A stretch of DNA of 64,000 nucleotides from Mikania micrantha (GCA_009363875.1 CM018680.1:65755279-65819278); one strand, 5' to 3'; positions 11,701 to 23,690 are shown, counted from the stretch's first letter. A program made the numbers and translations. The notes: generated by a model not told the origin, from the sequence alone.

Positions 11701-13201
11701 TGTTGCTGGCTGAATGTGGATGTCACGAATGGGTTAACAGCTAATGTAGTTGGGACGAATGATGTGTTTCCGAATGAGGCTGGGTGCTGGCCGGATGTAG
11801 TCTGGCCGAATGTGTGAGGTCGAATGAGGTTGGGATGCCGAATGGGTGTTTGTCGAATGGGACCTGGGTTGGCAAATGGAGTATAGTCGAATGAAGGGTC
11901 TTGGTCGAATGAGGAAGCCACCGTATGAGCTCAAGCCGACTGAGAAAGTGGCGAATGGGGCCATTCGGCCTTAGACCATTCGACCAACTGGATGCTTCAT
12001 TCGGCCGCAGCAAGGGTTGCATAATCTCGTCCCTATTGTCCGGCCAACTAGTGGTTTCGAGGATGGGGAGTTGGGGATGAGTTGTTTTCGAAGGTGTGTA
12101 GTGAAATAGAAGAGCTTAAAACCGGTTAGACCATGGCTCAAGAAAAAGGTTCACAAACCCTAAAAATCGCTACTTTTGAGCTCTGATTACCTGCGATTTA
12201 GTGGATGTTAAGGCGGATCCTTCGTACTTTCGTGTAGAGGATGTCGAGGGCTACGCGTGGGCGAAAGAATCACTCAATTTGGTTGAGAAACAAGAAAGTT
12301 ATGAAGGATTGAAGATGGTGAAAACCCTAAAATGGGAAAACCGGGATTTTGAATGTGGGGAAGAAGATGAAGTGGGGAAATGAGAAAAATGAGCTCACTG
12401 GTGGTATTTATACCACGAGTGAGTTCGGGTTCGTTTTCGTTGCTCGGTTCGCGTTTTCGTTACGTTTCCGGAACGTAACGCGCGTATTTTTTTTTTTGGA
12501 CTTTAAATTAAATGGTTTTAATTACCCAATTTTGATGAGTTTCAAAATTGTAAAACATTATTTATCTTGTTTTATTAACTTAAAATCGTTTGTGTCGATT
12601 TTTCGTTTTCGTTTCGTCAGATCGCGTAACCTTCGCGCGTAATTCGTTCGAATCGTCACCCGAACGAATACGACGATGATTTTGCTTTCTGACTTTTGTT
12701 TTCTACTTTTCAGTCATTATTTCAGAACTTTAAACTCACAGATATGTTTGTGTGAATCGTCACTCACGCAAACACACTGTCAGTTCGTTATTCTGAAATA
12801 ACACTGCATTTGTGTTTTAATTGTGTTTCCTCACTGTCGGACTCAACTATACTTCTTGTTTTCACATTGTTCTTGTACTGATTCGTCGGTCATCTGATTC
12901 CTGTCATCTGTGGACATCAGATCGCAACCGATACGTTTTCGTTGTTCACTTGTAAACTGTTGTTTCTCTTGATTCGTTGTGTTAACTGTAATTAAGTTTT
13001 CACTTAATAAACACAACTAATATTTCAAATGTGCGTTGTACTTAATGTATTTAAGTTTGCACTAAAATACGTACAACTGTGTGTTGTATTATGAATTCTG
13101 ATAATGCGATAACTGTTCATGTACATGTATTTACACATAGTATAACGTGAAAGTACACATACCGTACGGACTTGCCGGACGATCTGGTACTTGCTGTTAC
13201 A
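8732..13201 (-). mobile_element. LTR-like block (probable solo LTR), 4.5 kb
   Basis: Starts TGTCACACCCCGGGCC and ends GCTGTTACA, with perfect 5-bp duplications ACATC at 8727-8731 and 13202-13206. It lies inside the block 6935-14228. A minus-strand TATA box (GTATAAATACC, about 12402-12412) indicates transcription toward lower coordinates. Downstream of that are dispersed CGAATG words (11740-12020) and GGGCC words (11095-11700). Frames in those parts are low-complexity by-products of the repeated words. No retroviral-type protein is encoded. Confidence 0.75.
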
Positions 13202-14461
13202 ACATCACATGACACTAAACCACACGTTACGCGATCACATGATCCAAAAACCGTCACCAGCGGGTCGTTAGGTCAAACACGGTCAACACGACCCACACGA
13301 CAACTTAGAGTTGTTAAACACTAACACGGTCCTGTGAGACCCACGTGTATGTAACACAAATTTATAACACCTATGTGATATAGGTAACTGCTAGTCGGCG
13401 AGCTACTCGATTTCTGTTAAGAACGCATTACACAAACTCAGGTGAGTTTACGGCCCCACTTTTACTCTTTAAACTGTTTTACTTTATCTTGGGGTGAGAA
13501 TACTATGCAACTGTTTTAGATGTATAACTGGTATGTTGTAAAACTATTTTTGAGTGTAACTATTATCACATTAAGTCCTCACTTATCCTTACCGTTAGTT
13601 GTAACAAACGAGTCGTTATTACGTAGTACTACTTGGTTTGACTAACCCCACTTGGCACCAATGTTGACTAGAGGTCATAACGAGTGTAATATCGATGTTG
13701 ATGTCGGGTTCAGCGATGACCCGCGGAGGCAAACGTAAACAGTCGAGTTTCAGTAAAATGAACTGACACACTCCACGGATCGTAGATCCAACTACTAAAC
13801 TTAACATACCAAGTATATTTCTGTTTACTATTTATGTCTGTCTAAACCTGTGAACTCACCAACTTTTTAGTTGACACTTTTCGCATGTATTCTCAGGTAA
13901 TTAATGGATCTCAAGCTAGGATGCGCACATGATACTACTAAGGAGTCTGACATTGCATATAGACTCAAATCCTAGGCTTGATTTGTTGTTTCTTAAAACA
14001 ATTGTCTTTTGTACTGTCGATACAATTTATATTTTTCCGCTGCAAACTTTATTTACTTATGACGTTTAAAACATTTTCCGCTGCATGTTAATGAAACTTG
14101 TATTATTTTACAAAACTGTGTGATTGTGTAACTCATAAAGAGTCGTTCTATATGACCGAGAGCTGTGATCCTGGCCACGTCACACCCGCGCGGTCTGACA
14201 CCACACGTGGGAATTTGGGGGTGTGACAAAAGCATCTACGGTTTGAACAGAAAGAAAAGATGAGGGATGGGGCGGGGGTGGCAGGTGGCTAGGGCTTTGA
14301 ATGGAAAAAAAAAAGGTTTTTTTTTATTTTTTTTATTTTCATTCAGATATGCAAACCAAACAGTCTTAATTGGTTCAGCACTTAATGGTTCAGACCCTCT
14401 TAACCATTCAGACGTCTTAACCATTCGGCACTTAATGATTCAGACCCAAACAAACGGCCCC

Positions 14462-14657
14462 TTAGTTTAAATTAGTTTTGGATTAGATTGTTTTGTTTTT
14501 TTTCAGCATGTTTTTAGAGATAAATTTTGACTTTTTAAGGTTGTTTTTTTATTATAAATAGGGTTGAGTTTTAGGGTTAATTGTACCTCAATTTTATTCA
14601 ATAAAAGCTTTTGTTTTTCTGAGTTTATCTTTTGCTTATTGAGAGTACCGGTCTTCA
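14462..14657 (+). repeat. 3' LTR of the gag-only copia, second piece
   Basis: Continues the LTR of 1574-1832 after the DNA-element insertion, including TATAAATAGGG and AATAAAAGC, and ends GGTCTTCA at 14657. The next bases AAATC pair with AAATA before the 5' LTR. Confidence 0.85.
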
Positions 14658-14749
14658 AAATCTTAGCTAGTTCGAGCTTTTTACCGATTCGATTCAGAAT
14701 AATTCACAAGTCCGCTAGATTCGTTTACACCATGTACTAAGAGGAAACA

Positions 14750-15060
14750 GTTCCTATTATATGATTTTACAACAGTAAATTTTATTAGTTAAAAAAATAT
14801 ATCATATAATTTAACAACAACTAATTTACTAATTAAAACCTTCTATTATTTGACATAAAAATATTATATTTTACGGATTAAAATTTTATAATTATGACTT
14901 TACAATAGTTGCTTCTGCTAATTTAAACCTTATGCTGTGTGATTTCACAATAATTGATTTTACTGATTTAAACATTACGTTATGTGATTTGACAATAATA
15001 ATATTATTAATACAAGAATTATGTTATGTCATTTAATACATCGTGTCATATTAATTGAAA
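14750..15060. repeat. Degenerate AT-rich tandem repeat, period about 55-60
   Basis: Five or six diverged copies of a phrase like TTATGTGATTTNACAATAATT followed by NNTTTAAACCTTA (near 14758, 14800, 14850, 14895, 14935 and 14985). No gene is seen in this stretch. Confidence 0.55.
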
Positions 15061-15197
15061 AGGAAAACTATAGAGACCGTGCATCCAAAAAAATAAACAT
15101 AGATTTGGGTTGTTTCAATTCTTGCGACCCATATTAGTTGACGATCGTTATTACAGCTTACGATCGTATATTTTTCTTAATTGACCTACAAATATCT

Positions 15198-15427
15198 TTT
15201 TTTTTAACAGCAAACGCTCGGCCACACGGAATCACTCTGGCAAATAGATCACCCTTCCGCCCGAATAACAGAACGTGATGACCTAGCCCAACAATCCAGG
15301 AGGAAACCTACAACTAGGAAAACCTCCTGGTTTAACCCAAAGCAATATTTGCTCTAGGTGAGACTCCAACCCAAGATCTCTCATAAGAGAAGTCAAAGGA
15401 CTACTACTAGGCTAGAAGCCCTTTGCT
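15198..15427 (-). mobile_element. tRNA-derived SINE
   Basis: A roughly 230-bp element on the minus strand. Its head is at 15427 (TAGCAAAGGGCTTC, box-A-like), box-B-like GGGTTGGAGTC lies near 15370, and it ends in an A-tract (T-run on plus, 15198-15205). It is flanked by a perfect 14-bp duplication ACCTACAAATATCT (15184-15197 and 15428-15441), the mark of LINE-driven insertion. The internal inverted phrase CCAGGAGGNAAACC / GGTTTNCCTCCTGG lies in the body. Confidence 0.8.
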
Positions 15428-16616
15428 ACCTACAAATATCTAACAAGGTCATCACGGTTTAGACGGAATACTATCTTTGATAATTATGTAACCTACCTTA
15501 ATGAAGCCAATATAAATATAGGAAAGTATAACGATTCAACCTCTTATAATGAAGGCACTTGTAATGATCGATCATATGAATGGAATAAAACTATGATTAA
15601 TGAGCTTAATTCTAGGAATAACAGAAACATTTAGGATTTGGTTTAGTTACCCCAAGAGTTTAAAACTTTTAGCGTGTAAATGGGTTTTCAAAACCAAACT
15701 AGTACCGAATGGAAAAATATAACATTACAAAGCTTGACTAGTTGCTAAAGGCTATACTCAGAATGATGAAATTGATTATCAAAAAGTCTTCTCACATGTT
15801 GCACGAAAGGATACTTGAAGATCGTTATGACCTTACTAGCTCATTTGGCTTAAAACTACATTAAATGGACGTCAAAACTACTTTCGTTGATGGTAACTTA
15901 CATGATGATGTATTCATGAATCTCCCTGAAGGCTTCAAACATAAAGGTCAAGAGCATTTAGTTTGTAATTAATTTGTAAGTTAAAGAAATTCATATATGG
16001 GTTAAGACAAGCATCATGTTTGTGGTTCTAAATGTTTGATTAGTCATAAAATAAAAAAAAAAGATATCCTCCAGCACCAAGTGAATCAATAACTCAAAAT
16101 GAGTGGAAGCAATTTTGTTATACTTGCCATGTTATTCTTCTTGCATGTAACAATTTGGATTTGTTGCGCTAGTCAAAGTGATTACTCTCGCGTAATTTTT
16201 ACAAGGATCTCAGAGAAGCTTCTTATGTAATTTTGACACCGTGATCGGGCCAATGGGACACTAGGACTGTCATAGAAGTCTTATATTAATTGTATTCTTA
16301 CACATTACAACATGCAAGGTTGCTCTCCAACAATATCTTTAATAGTTAAAAGAGAAGTTTTCAGCTATTTCTGATGTCCAAGAAAATAGGTTGAGAAGGA
16401 TAAAATGATATTCATAACTTATGCTTCATTAGTATGAAGCTTAATACATGCTGAATTATCTACTTGTCCAGATTTGAAGTATTTTGTTCGAATGTTAGGT
16501 CAATATCAATCAAACCCTCACCTAAATAATTAGAAAGCAATAAAGAAAGTGCTTGTGATATCTTTAAGGGACAAAAAGCAATAAATTGACATATATAATA
16601 ATTCATGACTTGGAAG

Positions 16617-19600
16617 TAGGGCTGTAAACGAACTGAACGAACACGAACGAGCCCTTGTTCGTGTTCGTTCGTTTAACTTTTAAGTTGTTCACGAACGGTT
16701 CACAAACGCTTACCGAACGAAAATTCTTGTTCTTGTTCGTTCATTAAGGAATTTAGCTTGTTCACGAACACATTATTTAAACAAGAAAAATCAACATTTT
16801 TAATCTCAAGCAATGGAGATAATCATTTATAAATATATAAATTAAGATATTATATTATTAAACTAAAAATAACTTAAGTATTATGGTATTAAACTAAAAA
16901 TTAAAAATAAACATCACATTTAATGAATAAATATAATAAATGAACTTAACCGAACATAAACGAATGTAACCGAACATATTACCGAACGTTCACGAACACA
17001 AATAAACGAACATGACATCTGTTCATTTTCGTTCATTTAACTAAACGAACGGAATTTCTTGTAACACCCCGACCGACGGCGGAATCATCGGGATGCCACG
17101 AGGGATGTGTAGATTGTTCACAAGCTCATGGGCATCTAAATCATATCATCATATATCATTTAATCAACCACAATAATTACACAAAAATCATGTTTATCAT
17201 GAATCAAGTATGTCAAATACACAAAAGATTTAGTTAAACTAACTAAACTCTAATCGCCAGAAATTTAGTTAATTAACTAAGTCCAAGATCCTATATGATG
17301 ATGATGTCCAAAATAGAAGAGATCCTCTCTTCATTCCTACTTGTCTCCATCACCTGAAACATGTAAGAAAATCAAGTGTCAACTACAAAAGTAGTTGGTG
17401 AGTAATCATAAGTTTTTATGTTTAAAAATGTTTTAGTAAAATGCGTTTGAAAGTTTATGCTTAAAATGGTTTTATAAAATGCTTTGTTTAAAACGGGTAT
17501 AAAACTTATGATCTTCTTGAGAAAATCCATATGAATACCTGTATGAGATAATCCAACACACATCCATCAATTCAACAGCCAAACACATACACAATCACAT
17601 AACCACATAACCAAATCAATCATAGCCAATCACAAATAATCATAATCAAATATAGGCAATCAATCCACAACAAATCAACCAAACTCAATCAATCATATTC
17701 TCAATCAATGTTCGTGACTATACATGATTCCTTATGTAGTTAACATAAGTTAATTACATGAATCATGGAGTGGTCGCTAACCACGTGACTATACATGAAG
17801 TCAAAGCAATTAACCGAAGTCAAGAGCAATACTTCACGGATGTGGAAACCCTCCACGTGACAATACATGAAGTCAAAACAAATAACCGAAGTTAAAAGTA
17901 ATGATTTCACGGAGTATGAGACAATACATGTAATCTTTGTTATTCACCGAAGTCAATAACAATGTTTACACGGATTTATAATAATCAGTGATAATCCATA
18001 ATAATGATAATTCATAATAGTGAATATCATAATGATAAACAGGTATTATCCTTGTGTTATCAAAATAATATTTAAACCGGTATACATGTTTCACCTCCGA
18101 GTTTTAAAACTAAAACAGTTTAAAGAAAGGGAGGTTATGAGAACTCACCTGAAGTCCTTAGGATTCGTGTCCTCGTATTATGCGCGCTCACGTATGTAAC
18201 TCAATCACATCCGATATCTGTAATTAGAGTTTGTTTTCATGTTCATAAGTACTTATATTAGACCATGGTTAAGTGTTCCATTATATTGTGACATTAGTTA
18301 ATTAAGTGTATAACAACTTAAGTTTATCACTCAAGTTACACAATTTCTAACTATTGTAATCATAGTTTCATTTCTTAAAAAAATAACTTAAGATTAGTTA
18401 GCTTCATTTATTAGTGATAATGCCTATTGTGAACACTTGTATGTACACCCCTCCTAGTCGTGTACATTTAACGATATTAACAATTTTTATATCAATATCT
18501 ATTTTCAATAATGCATGCATGTTTGATCAAGATGTCCAAAAAAAAAAAATCGAAATCATTAAGATTTCTTTGTCGGTTTTAAGAAATCATATTTGGGTTG
18601 ATATTACAATGTATTCGATTTATATATTACTTCACAATTTAATTACATTCGTTAGTGAGAAAAGCAATCTTAATATAATCCATGCATACATGGGCCCTAC
18701 ATGTGTGTATACGTATATATACATATAGTATACATAATCATGCCCTCATTTAACCTCTACCCCTTGGTTAAATAAAAATTAAGTTTTTAATCTCATGATG
18801 GCAGCGAACCCTTAACCCAAAGGGTTAGGTTCGGCCGAAGGGGTAGGGTTCGGCCACCTCTTAGACCATGGTTCGGCTAGCAAGCAAAGGAGGGTTCGGC
18901 TCCTTTAGTTGCAAGGTTCGTTCGATTCAGTGGGGTTCGGCCCCATGCAAGTTGGCCAAGGGTTCGTTAGCCAAAAGTTTCGCCGGTGGTTCGTGTAACA
19001 TGCAAAGGTTCGTTGGTTAAGAAAGGTCAGACATGGTGTAGGGTTCGGTGATAGCCAAAGGTTCGTAGCTAGGGGAGGGTTCGCTCCTGCACACCTGTTC
19101 GGCTGGAAGGTTCGCCAGACCAGGGTTCGGGCCTTGCACAGGGTTCGGCCGACCACCTAGCTTCGGCCAGCAGCACTCACCCACGAACCCTGCAACTCAT
19201 AGATCCCCATCATCATACCCATCGATTTCCACCTGCTGTAGGTTAATCCATGGTTTCCCCAAACTCAGATTGGTTCGTTTTAGTGTTTTTAGGTGTTCTA
19301 GCTCGGTTAAAGTTTCAACAAGTTATAGAGTTCATGATCTACTACAAAACCGAATAATAAACATCAGATTTACCTCGAACCAGCGCTCAAATGCAAGATT
19401 CCTTCGTATCTACTTGTAGCTCTCGTTCATACGAACGCGTGGACGCCAAAATCTCTTGAATCCGTCGAGTAACGAACGAGATATGTTAGAGAGAAGGTAT
19501 AGAGAGAGAAAGTGACGAAATTAAGAGTGTAGAGAGAGAGTGGGTGTTCTTTCAAATGAGGAAGAAGAAGAATACATGGCTTTTATAGTCCGGTCGATCC

Positions 19601-20830
19601 TTGTGTGCTCGGTCTCGTTTATTACGCGATACAACGTCATAAAAACTCGGTTTTCTCTCATTAAGAATATTTAATACAAAGTGTTTAAATAATAATATGG
19701 TTTCATTAATTATCATGATTTCTAAATAATCTTTGCCTCGTAATAGTTCTCGTTTCATACGCGTGAAATGTAATAACATGCTCGTTTCTTTAACGTAACA
19801 TATTTACACAATAAATCGTTTTAAATAAATTAGTTTTGTTTAATTAAAATAAGTTTTTAAATAAATTATGTCGGAAATCGCTTTCGTTACATTATTGATA
19901 AATAATTATTTGGCAAATTAAATTATTCCAGTTTAGGTTGTGATTCCTAATAAACATTTTAGGTTTTCGTTTAATAATTTAATATCGTTAGATATTATTT
20001 AATTATCTCGTCGAAATGCGTTACTCGCGTACGTATTCGTAAAGATCGTCACCTTTTCGAATGCGACGCTCGTATCGTATTTCGATTTGATTTACGATTT
20101 ATGGAATATCATTTCAGAGTACCATCCTTAATAATTATATTCGTGTGAATCGTCACCCACACGAATACATTATTAAGTTAATATTTCTGAATCAACATTC
20201 GCGTTTAAATAATGACCGTAACCTCACATCGCGTATTTATTAATCTCATTATTTATTAACTTAAATATTATATTCCCAAACCACAACCCACTAAACCAAG
20301 TCACTGACACATCCATGATAGACCGAAATATGCATATGTATAGGGCATATGCAGAGGTAGATCGCAACCTCCCCTACACCGTCCCACCGCTATTTCGATA
20401 AACCATGACCATGTGTCCTTGACTACGTTTAGTAACCAGACTCTAACAAACTCCCAGTTCCATCCCAATCCATTCTCAACCAATAATTCCATAATCATCA
20501 GTATTAAGTAACTGCGATACGCACTACGGGTCTGTTTGGTTGTATCACAACTAAACTTCCCGTGGTTTACGCGTATTATAAATGCGCCAAAACATGCATA
20601 CCAATACAGTGATAATATCAGTAATGTCAAACAATAATATCATAATCAATAATATTCATAAATCTCCGGTCGTACAGTACAATCGTACGGATGTACGGAC
20701 AACCGAAAGTACAGTGATGTTACATTTCTTGTTCGTGTTCGTTCGTTTATTAAGCGAACGAACATAAACGAACTTCCCGCCGAACGGTTCACGAACTATT
20801 CGCTGAACGTTCGGTTCGTTTACAGCCCTA
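16617..20830. mobile_element. hAT DNA element (TAGGGCTGTAAACGAAC ends) carrying an LTR-like block
   Basis: Inverted termini TAGGGCTGTAAACGAAC (16617) and GTTCGTTTACAGCCCTA (ending 20830) are flanked by a perfect 8-bp duplication CTTGGAAG (16609-16616 and 20831-20838). Both arms are full of CGAACG/GTTCGT words. After removing the inner block 17060-20724 and its duplicated TTTCT, about 545 bp remain, so this is a non-autonomous MITE-like element. It sits within a copia RNase H coding region, which reads on across the duplication. Confidence 0.9.
17060..20724 (-). mobile_element. LTR-like block (probable solo LTR), 3.7 kb
   Basis: Starts TGTAACACCCCGACC and ends AGTGATGTTACA, with perfect 5-bp duplications TTTCT (17055-17059 and 20725-20729). 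A minus-strand TATA box (CTATAAAAGCC, about 19578-19588) and a CT-rich leader (19490-19560) give the sense direction. GGTTCGGC words repeat through 18780-19190, and ATGAAGTCAA / GTGACAATACATG phrases repeat at 17760-17960. No protein domain is seen. A relative in inverted orientation lies at 43361-45701. Confidence 0.8.
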
Positions 20831-21060
20831 CTTGGAAGTGATAGGCTATTATGATTCTAACATTTGCATTAAAATGCACTGATGACAAAAAACCAACTTC
20901 ACGGTTTATCTTTATGCTAGCTGGTGGACTAATTTCATGAAATAATCACAAGTTAACAAAAACTTAATTATAAATGATCACTCCAAGTTTGATAATTTTA
21001 GAAAATATACCAACATAAGTATGGTCTTTTGGATCATTTAATAAAATTTATCAAAAGACA

Positions 21061-21183
21061 CAAGAGGTCATTATTAATGTAACTAGTTGGAAACCCGCGC
21101 GATGTGGCGGCGGCAACCGATTACCAAATTAACTATAAAACACTACTTTTTAAAAAATATTTTGAAACTATATGAAACATATG
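21061..21183. other. Flank of the sirevirus, no gene
   Basis: Short AT-rich stretch with one CG-rich phrase (CCCGCGCGATGTGGCGGCGGC, 21096-21116) unlike its surroundings. Otherwise featureless. Confidence 0.4.
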
Positions 21184-22361
21184 TGTAAAAACGGTTGCGG
21201 AATAAGACCTACCCGATTTGTGAAGATTAACCATTTCTGAACAGAGAAAAGTCTTGAAGATAGGTGAAGATGTTGAAGAACACAACCAAGAACAAATCTG
21301 AGATGTAATGTAATGACTAACAATGTAAATAAATAAGATTCATTAGTCAACAAGATTACATTACCTACCCCTCACATGCTCTCAAACTCCATGGATAAAG
21401 AATCCATGGAGTTCATGGGGGAGAGCTCTCAAGACTACATTGAAGCACACCCTCACACACTCTCTTGTCTGTGTTATTTTTCTACAAATGAGAATAATCT
21501 CTATTTATAGTATCACATGACCTAAAACCCTAAATACAACAAATACAACAAAATGATAATAAATAATAAATATTAAATGAAGCTCTATCATTTGTTGTGG
21601 TCTTCAGGTATTTTGGTCATCAGGTGTCTTCGTAAACTTGAGTTTTTAGTGGCTCGTGCGGTGACTCGTTGTCCCTAATCAACAAATACATAATACTTCT
21701 TGTTTACATTCCATCTATCCAAATTAACCGTCGGTCTTGACTTTTCTAGACCCAACAATATGAAACTACATAAATACCAAATTAACCATTTGAATCTAGT
21801 TTACGACATACATAAACCAAATAATCCATAGAGTCATAGAGATCTTGTTTAACACATAAGAAAGTACATAAAAGACTACATAAATGATTATCTCCCTCAC
21901 CCGAATCATCTTTGTCATTTGTATTTGATGGTTTCTTTTATGAAACAAAGAATTGTAAGAGTTGTAATCTCAAACTTTCGTCTTGAAACAAACTTGCAAA
22001 TTGAGCCTATAAGATTAATTATACATTAAGTTAATCAAAGGTTGTTTAGACGAACAAACTTGAATTAACTCTTGACCGATTCGAACCCAGTAAAATTAAA
22101 AAAATCACGTTTAGTCACATTAAACGAACTTGAATAAACCTTAATATATTTGTGTTATTAAATCACGCAATAAAGGTTTATCCGACTAAAATTCAAGCAC
22201 TCTCAGGGAGTCATTATTCTTAAATCACACATACTTTGTTAATTAATCAAAAATGATTGTTTAAATCACACATACTTTCTCGAAGAATGACATACCCAAA
22301 ATTTGAGCAATTTCTCCCTCTCATGTCTTTCCTCATTGTGTTAAAAAAGGCCCAATTGGAA
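21184..22361 (-). repeat. LTR type A, left copy (3' LTR of copy 1)
   Basis: 1178 bp, from TGTAAAAACGG to GGCCCAATTGGAA. A minus-strand TATA box CTATAAATAG lies at 21501-21510 and a TTTTTACA end at 21184. True LTR edges may be TG..CA at 21184-22354, with seven further bases shared by chance or by history. Confidence 0.8.
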
Positions 22362-23690
22362 TATTAAATGTAAGTCAATGCAGAAGTATGATGAAACAAA
22401 CATGAATTATAAGATTGAACTTGTGTAGATGCAATTCATGTTTCTTTCACCGCAACACAAAGTTAATCTTCCTTTATCCGCTTCTCAAACCCATAACAAA
22501 CATCTTGAAGTTCTATGGCCTTCATTTATCTTCTCCCCCTCCGATTAAGCTCCTCCTACGATTAACTAATCTCAATCTTCATCCCCAACACCAAGAATGG
22601 AAGCATATAGAGTGTAATCTTAATCTTCATCCCAACCCAAAAGATGTAAGAATATAGGATGTCAGTTCAAGTGTAGGACACCAACCAATCCTTTTAATGA
22701 ACATATGACAAATGCAAGCTCAAAGATAAAAGAAAACCATATCCCAACAATCTGAAAGTTAAGAGTCTTCAAAGCAGAATAAGAAATCTTCACATCAATG
22801 AAACCGAAGTCTTCACTGATAAACCACTGATAACACACTTGCCATCAGTTTCAATCCATCAAACTCCCCTAAGCTGATGCTATAGATAACTGATGTGTGA
22901 AAACCACCATGTCTTCAAAAACAAGTAGTGTTCTTCGGAAGCAATCATTGCTAACCGGCAATATGTTCCATGCAGCAGATCTGGAACACCAATTGGACTT
23001 ATAGAATAGACATCATTAACTTATTTTGATTTTCTGATGATGTATAAGTTTCAGCTCTATCATGCCAAAGAGTAAAGTACTTCCAATGATGAAGCTGAAC
23101 GAGTGAACCAAAGGCTAATGTGTTTCAAAAGTAAAATTATATGTTGTCAAATTTTAAAGTGTTGATTTGAATATGCATTAGCACTTGGACATCATCCAAA
23201 TTAACACTTAGAAATAAGACATTACATATCAAGAGATCATTTTACTTAAGAAATATTTGGTTAACTTCATAAGTACTGATTTATAGATGCATTAGCACTT
23301 GGACATTATAAATTAGCACTTAAGAAGCTAACTTCTTTTCATACCAAAAACTTTGAAAATGTATGCAAACCAGCCTTACACATCGAAATTTGGACAGTAA
23401 ATCTACTATGTGAACCAGTCTTGCACTTCAAAAAGTTTCTAAATAAACAATTAAAAAAATTGTTTCTAACATCTGTGCATATCTCATCCCATGATTGAAA
23501 TTACCATGACATAACATCTTTGACTTCCTTTCTAATTAATTGATAACAAAATCATGTGAAATTACTTTCTTGACCTTTCTTCTTTGCTTTCCACGTGCTT
23601 CACCATCCTTTTGATATATATCCATGCAATTTTGAGACAACCAATGTTGGAATAAAGTCCACCAGACATTATTTATTTTCACACCTTCAA
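22362..23690. other. Unassigned 1.3-kb segment inside copy 1
   Basis: AT-rich, found once in the window. It lies between the left LTR and a truncated foreign LTR. A phrase ATGCATTAGCACTTGGACAT occurs twice (near 23173 and 23287), as does a CCTTACAC/CTTGCACTTC phrase. I recognise no protein or RNA. It could be captured host sequence. Confidence 0.45.

Larger units (their letters stand above)
6935..14228 (+). mobile_element. LTR-like block (probable solo LTR) interrupted by another
   Basis: The right end is firm: GGGGGTGTGACA at 14217-14228, the family 3' terminus. The left end is probably TGTGACA at 6935, but flanks TTTAG and AAAGC do not form a target duplication, so the left edge is uncertain. 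Removing the inner block 8732-13201 leaves about 2.8 kb. Sense is plus by comparison with relatives. A cluster of CG-rich near-palindromes (7185-7394) precedes a TTTATTTAA box (about 7414) and a C-rich leader-like stretch. No gene is seen. Confidence 0.5.
6352..14461. mobile_element. Harbinger-like DNA element in the copia 3' LTR, carrying nested insertions
   Basis: Ends are GGGGTTGTTTGG (6352) and, inverted, GGGGCCGTTTGTTTGG (14461). Target duplications TTA lie at 6349-6351 and 14462-14464, and the intact LTR at 1574 shows the empty site. Only about 580 bases on the left and 230 on the right belong to this element; the remainder is a nested LTR-like block. Near both ends are degenerate repeats of TCAGACC, TTCAGA and TTAACCATTC. 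A GC-rich left segment (6520-6830) repeats GCTTCAACGGTGG; frames there show no transposase homology. It is a non-autonomous element. Confidence 0.8.
1574..14657 (+). mobile_element. Ty1/copia gag-only (TR-GAG-like) LTR retrotransposon, with insertions
   Basis: The element has a 259-bp 5' LTR (1574-1832), an initiator-Met tRNA primer site (1835-1846), a repeat-rich leader, a gag frame, a purine tract (about 6283-6296) and a 3' LTR. The 3' LTR begins at 6297, is broken by the DNA element 6352-14461 and resumes at 14462-14657. LTRs run TGTTGGAC to TCTTCA. Flanks AAATA (1569-1573) and AAATC (14658-14662) are probably a 5-bp target duplication with one change. Gag stops 98 bases before the 3' LTR, so the element never had room for protease, integrase, reverse transcriptase or RNase H. 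It would need enzymes supplied in trans. Confidence 0.85.
1161..14731. mobile_element. hAT-like MITE rich in GCTCGAG, split by a copia insertion
   Basis: The left arm starts near GGTGTAAACGA (about 1164-1174) and the right arm ends in TCGTTTACACC (14721-14731), its inverted repeat. Both arms carry many copies of GAGCTCG/GCTCGAG words (for example 1174-1330, 1520-1565 and 14664-14680). The arms are separated by the copia retrotransposon 1574-14657. TAG plus GTGTAAACGAGCC resembles hAT MITE ends. I could not find a clean 8-bp duplication (TGTTACAG left, TGTACTAA right), so the exact edges and class are tentative. Confidence 0.5.
15500..21060 (+). pseudogene. Decayed copia pol (RT and RNase H), split by a hAT element
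   Basis: In shifting frames the plus strand gives recognisable reverse-transcriptase pieces: a KWVFKTK-like segment (about 15675), LVAKGYTQ (about 15743), MDVKT (about 15868), LPEGFKHKGQEHLV (about 15925) and YGLRQA (about 16000). Then the RNase H-proximal part appears (MLGQYQSNP near 16495 and a KKVL segment). The gene is cut at 16616 by the hAT element and resumes at 20839, where IGY-like and FIFMLAGG sequence follows. It has numerous stops and frameshifts and is long dead. It probably came from a Tnt1/Retrofit-type copia. No LTRs of its own can be paired. Confidence 0.7.

Noticed and set aside
11115..12022. Several overlapping minus-strand frames of 75-138 codons
   Set aside because: They translate GGGCC and CGAATG word repeats in the LTR-like block. 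Three frames are open at once, a sign of repeated words rather than genes.
18414..18728. Frame of 104 codons with hydrophobic stretches
   Set aside because: It lies inside a non-coding LTR-like block with AT-rich sequence, has no recognisable domain, and the apparent membrane segments follow from T-rich codons.
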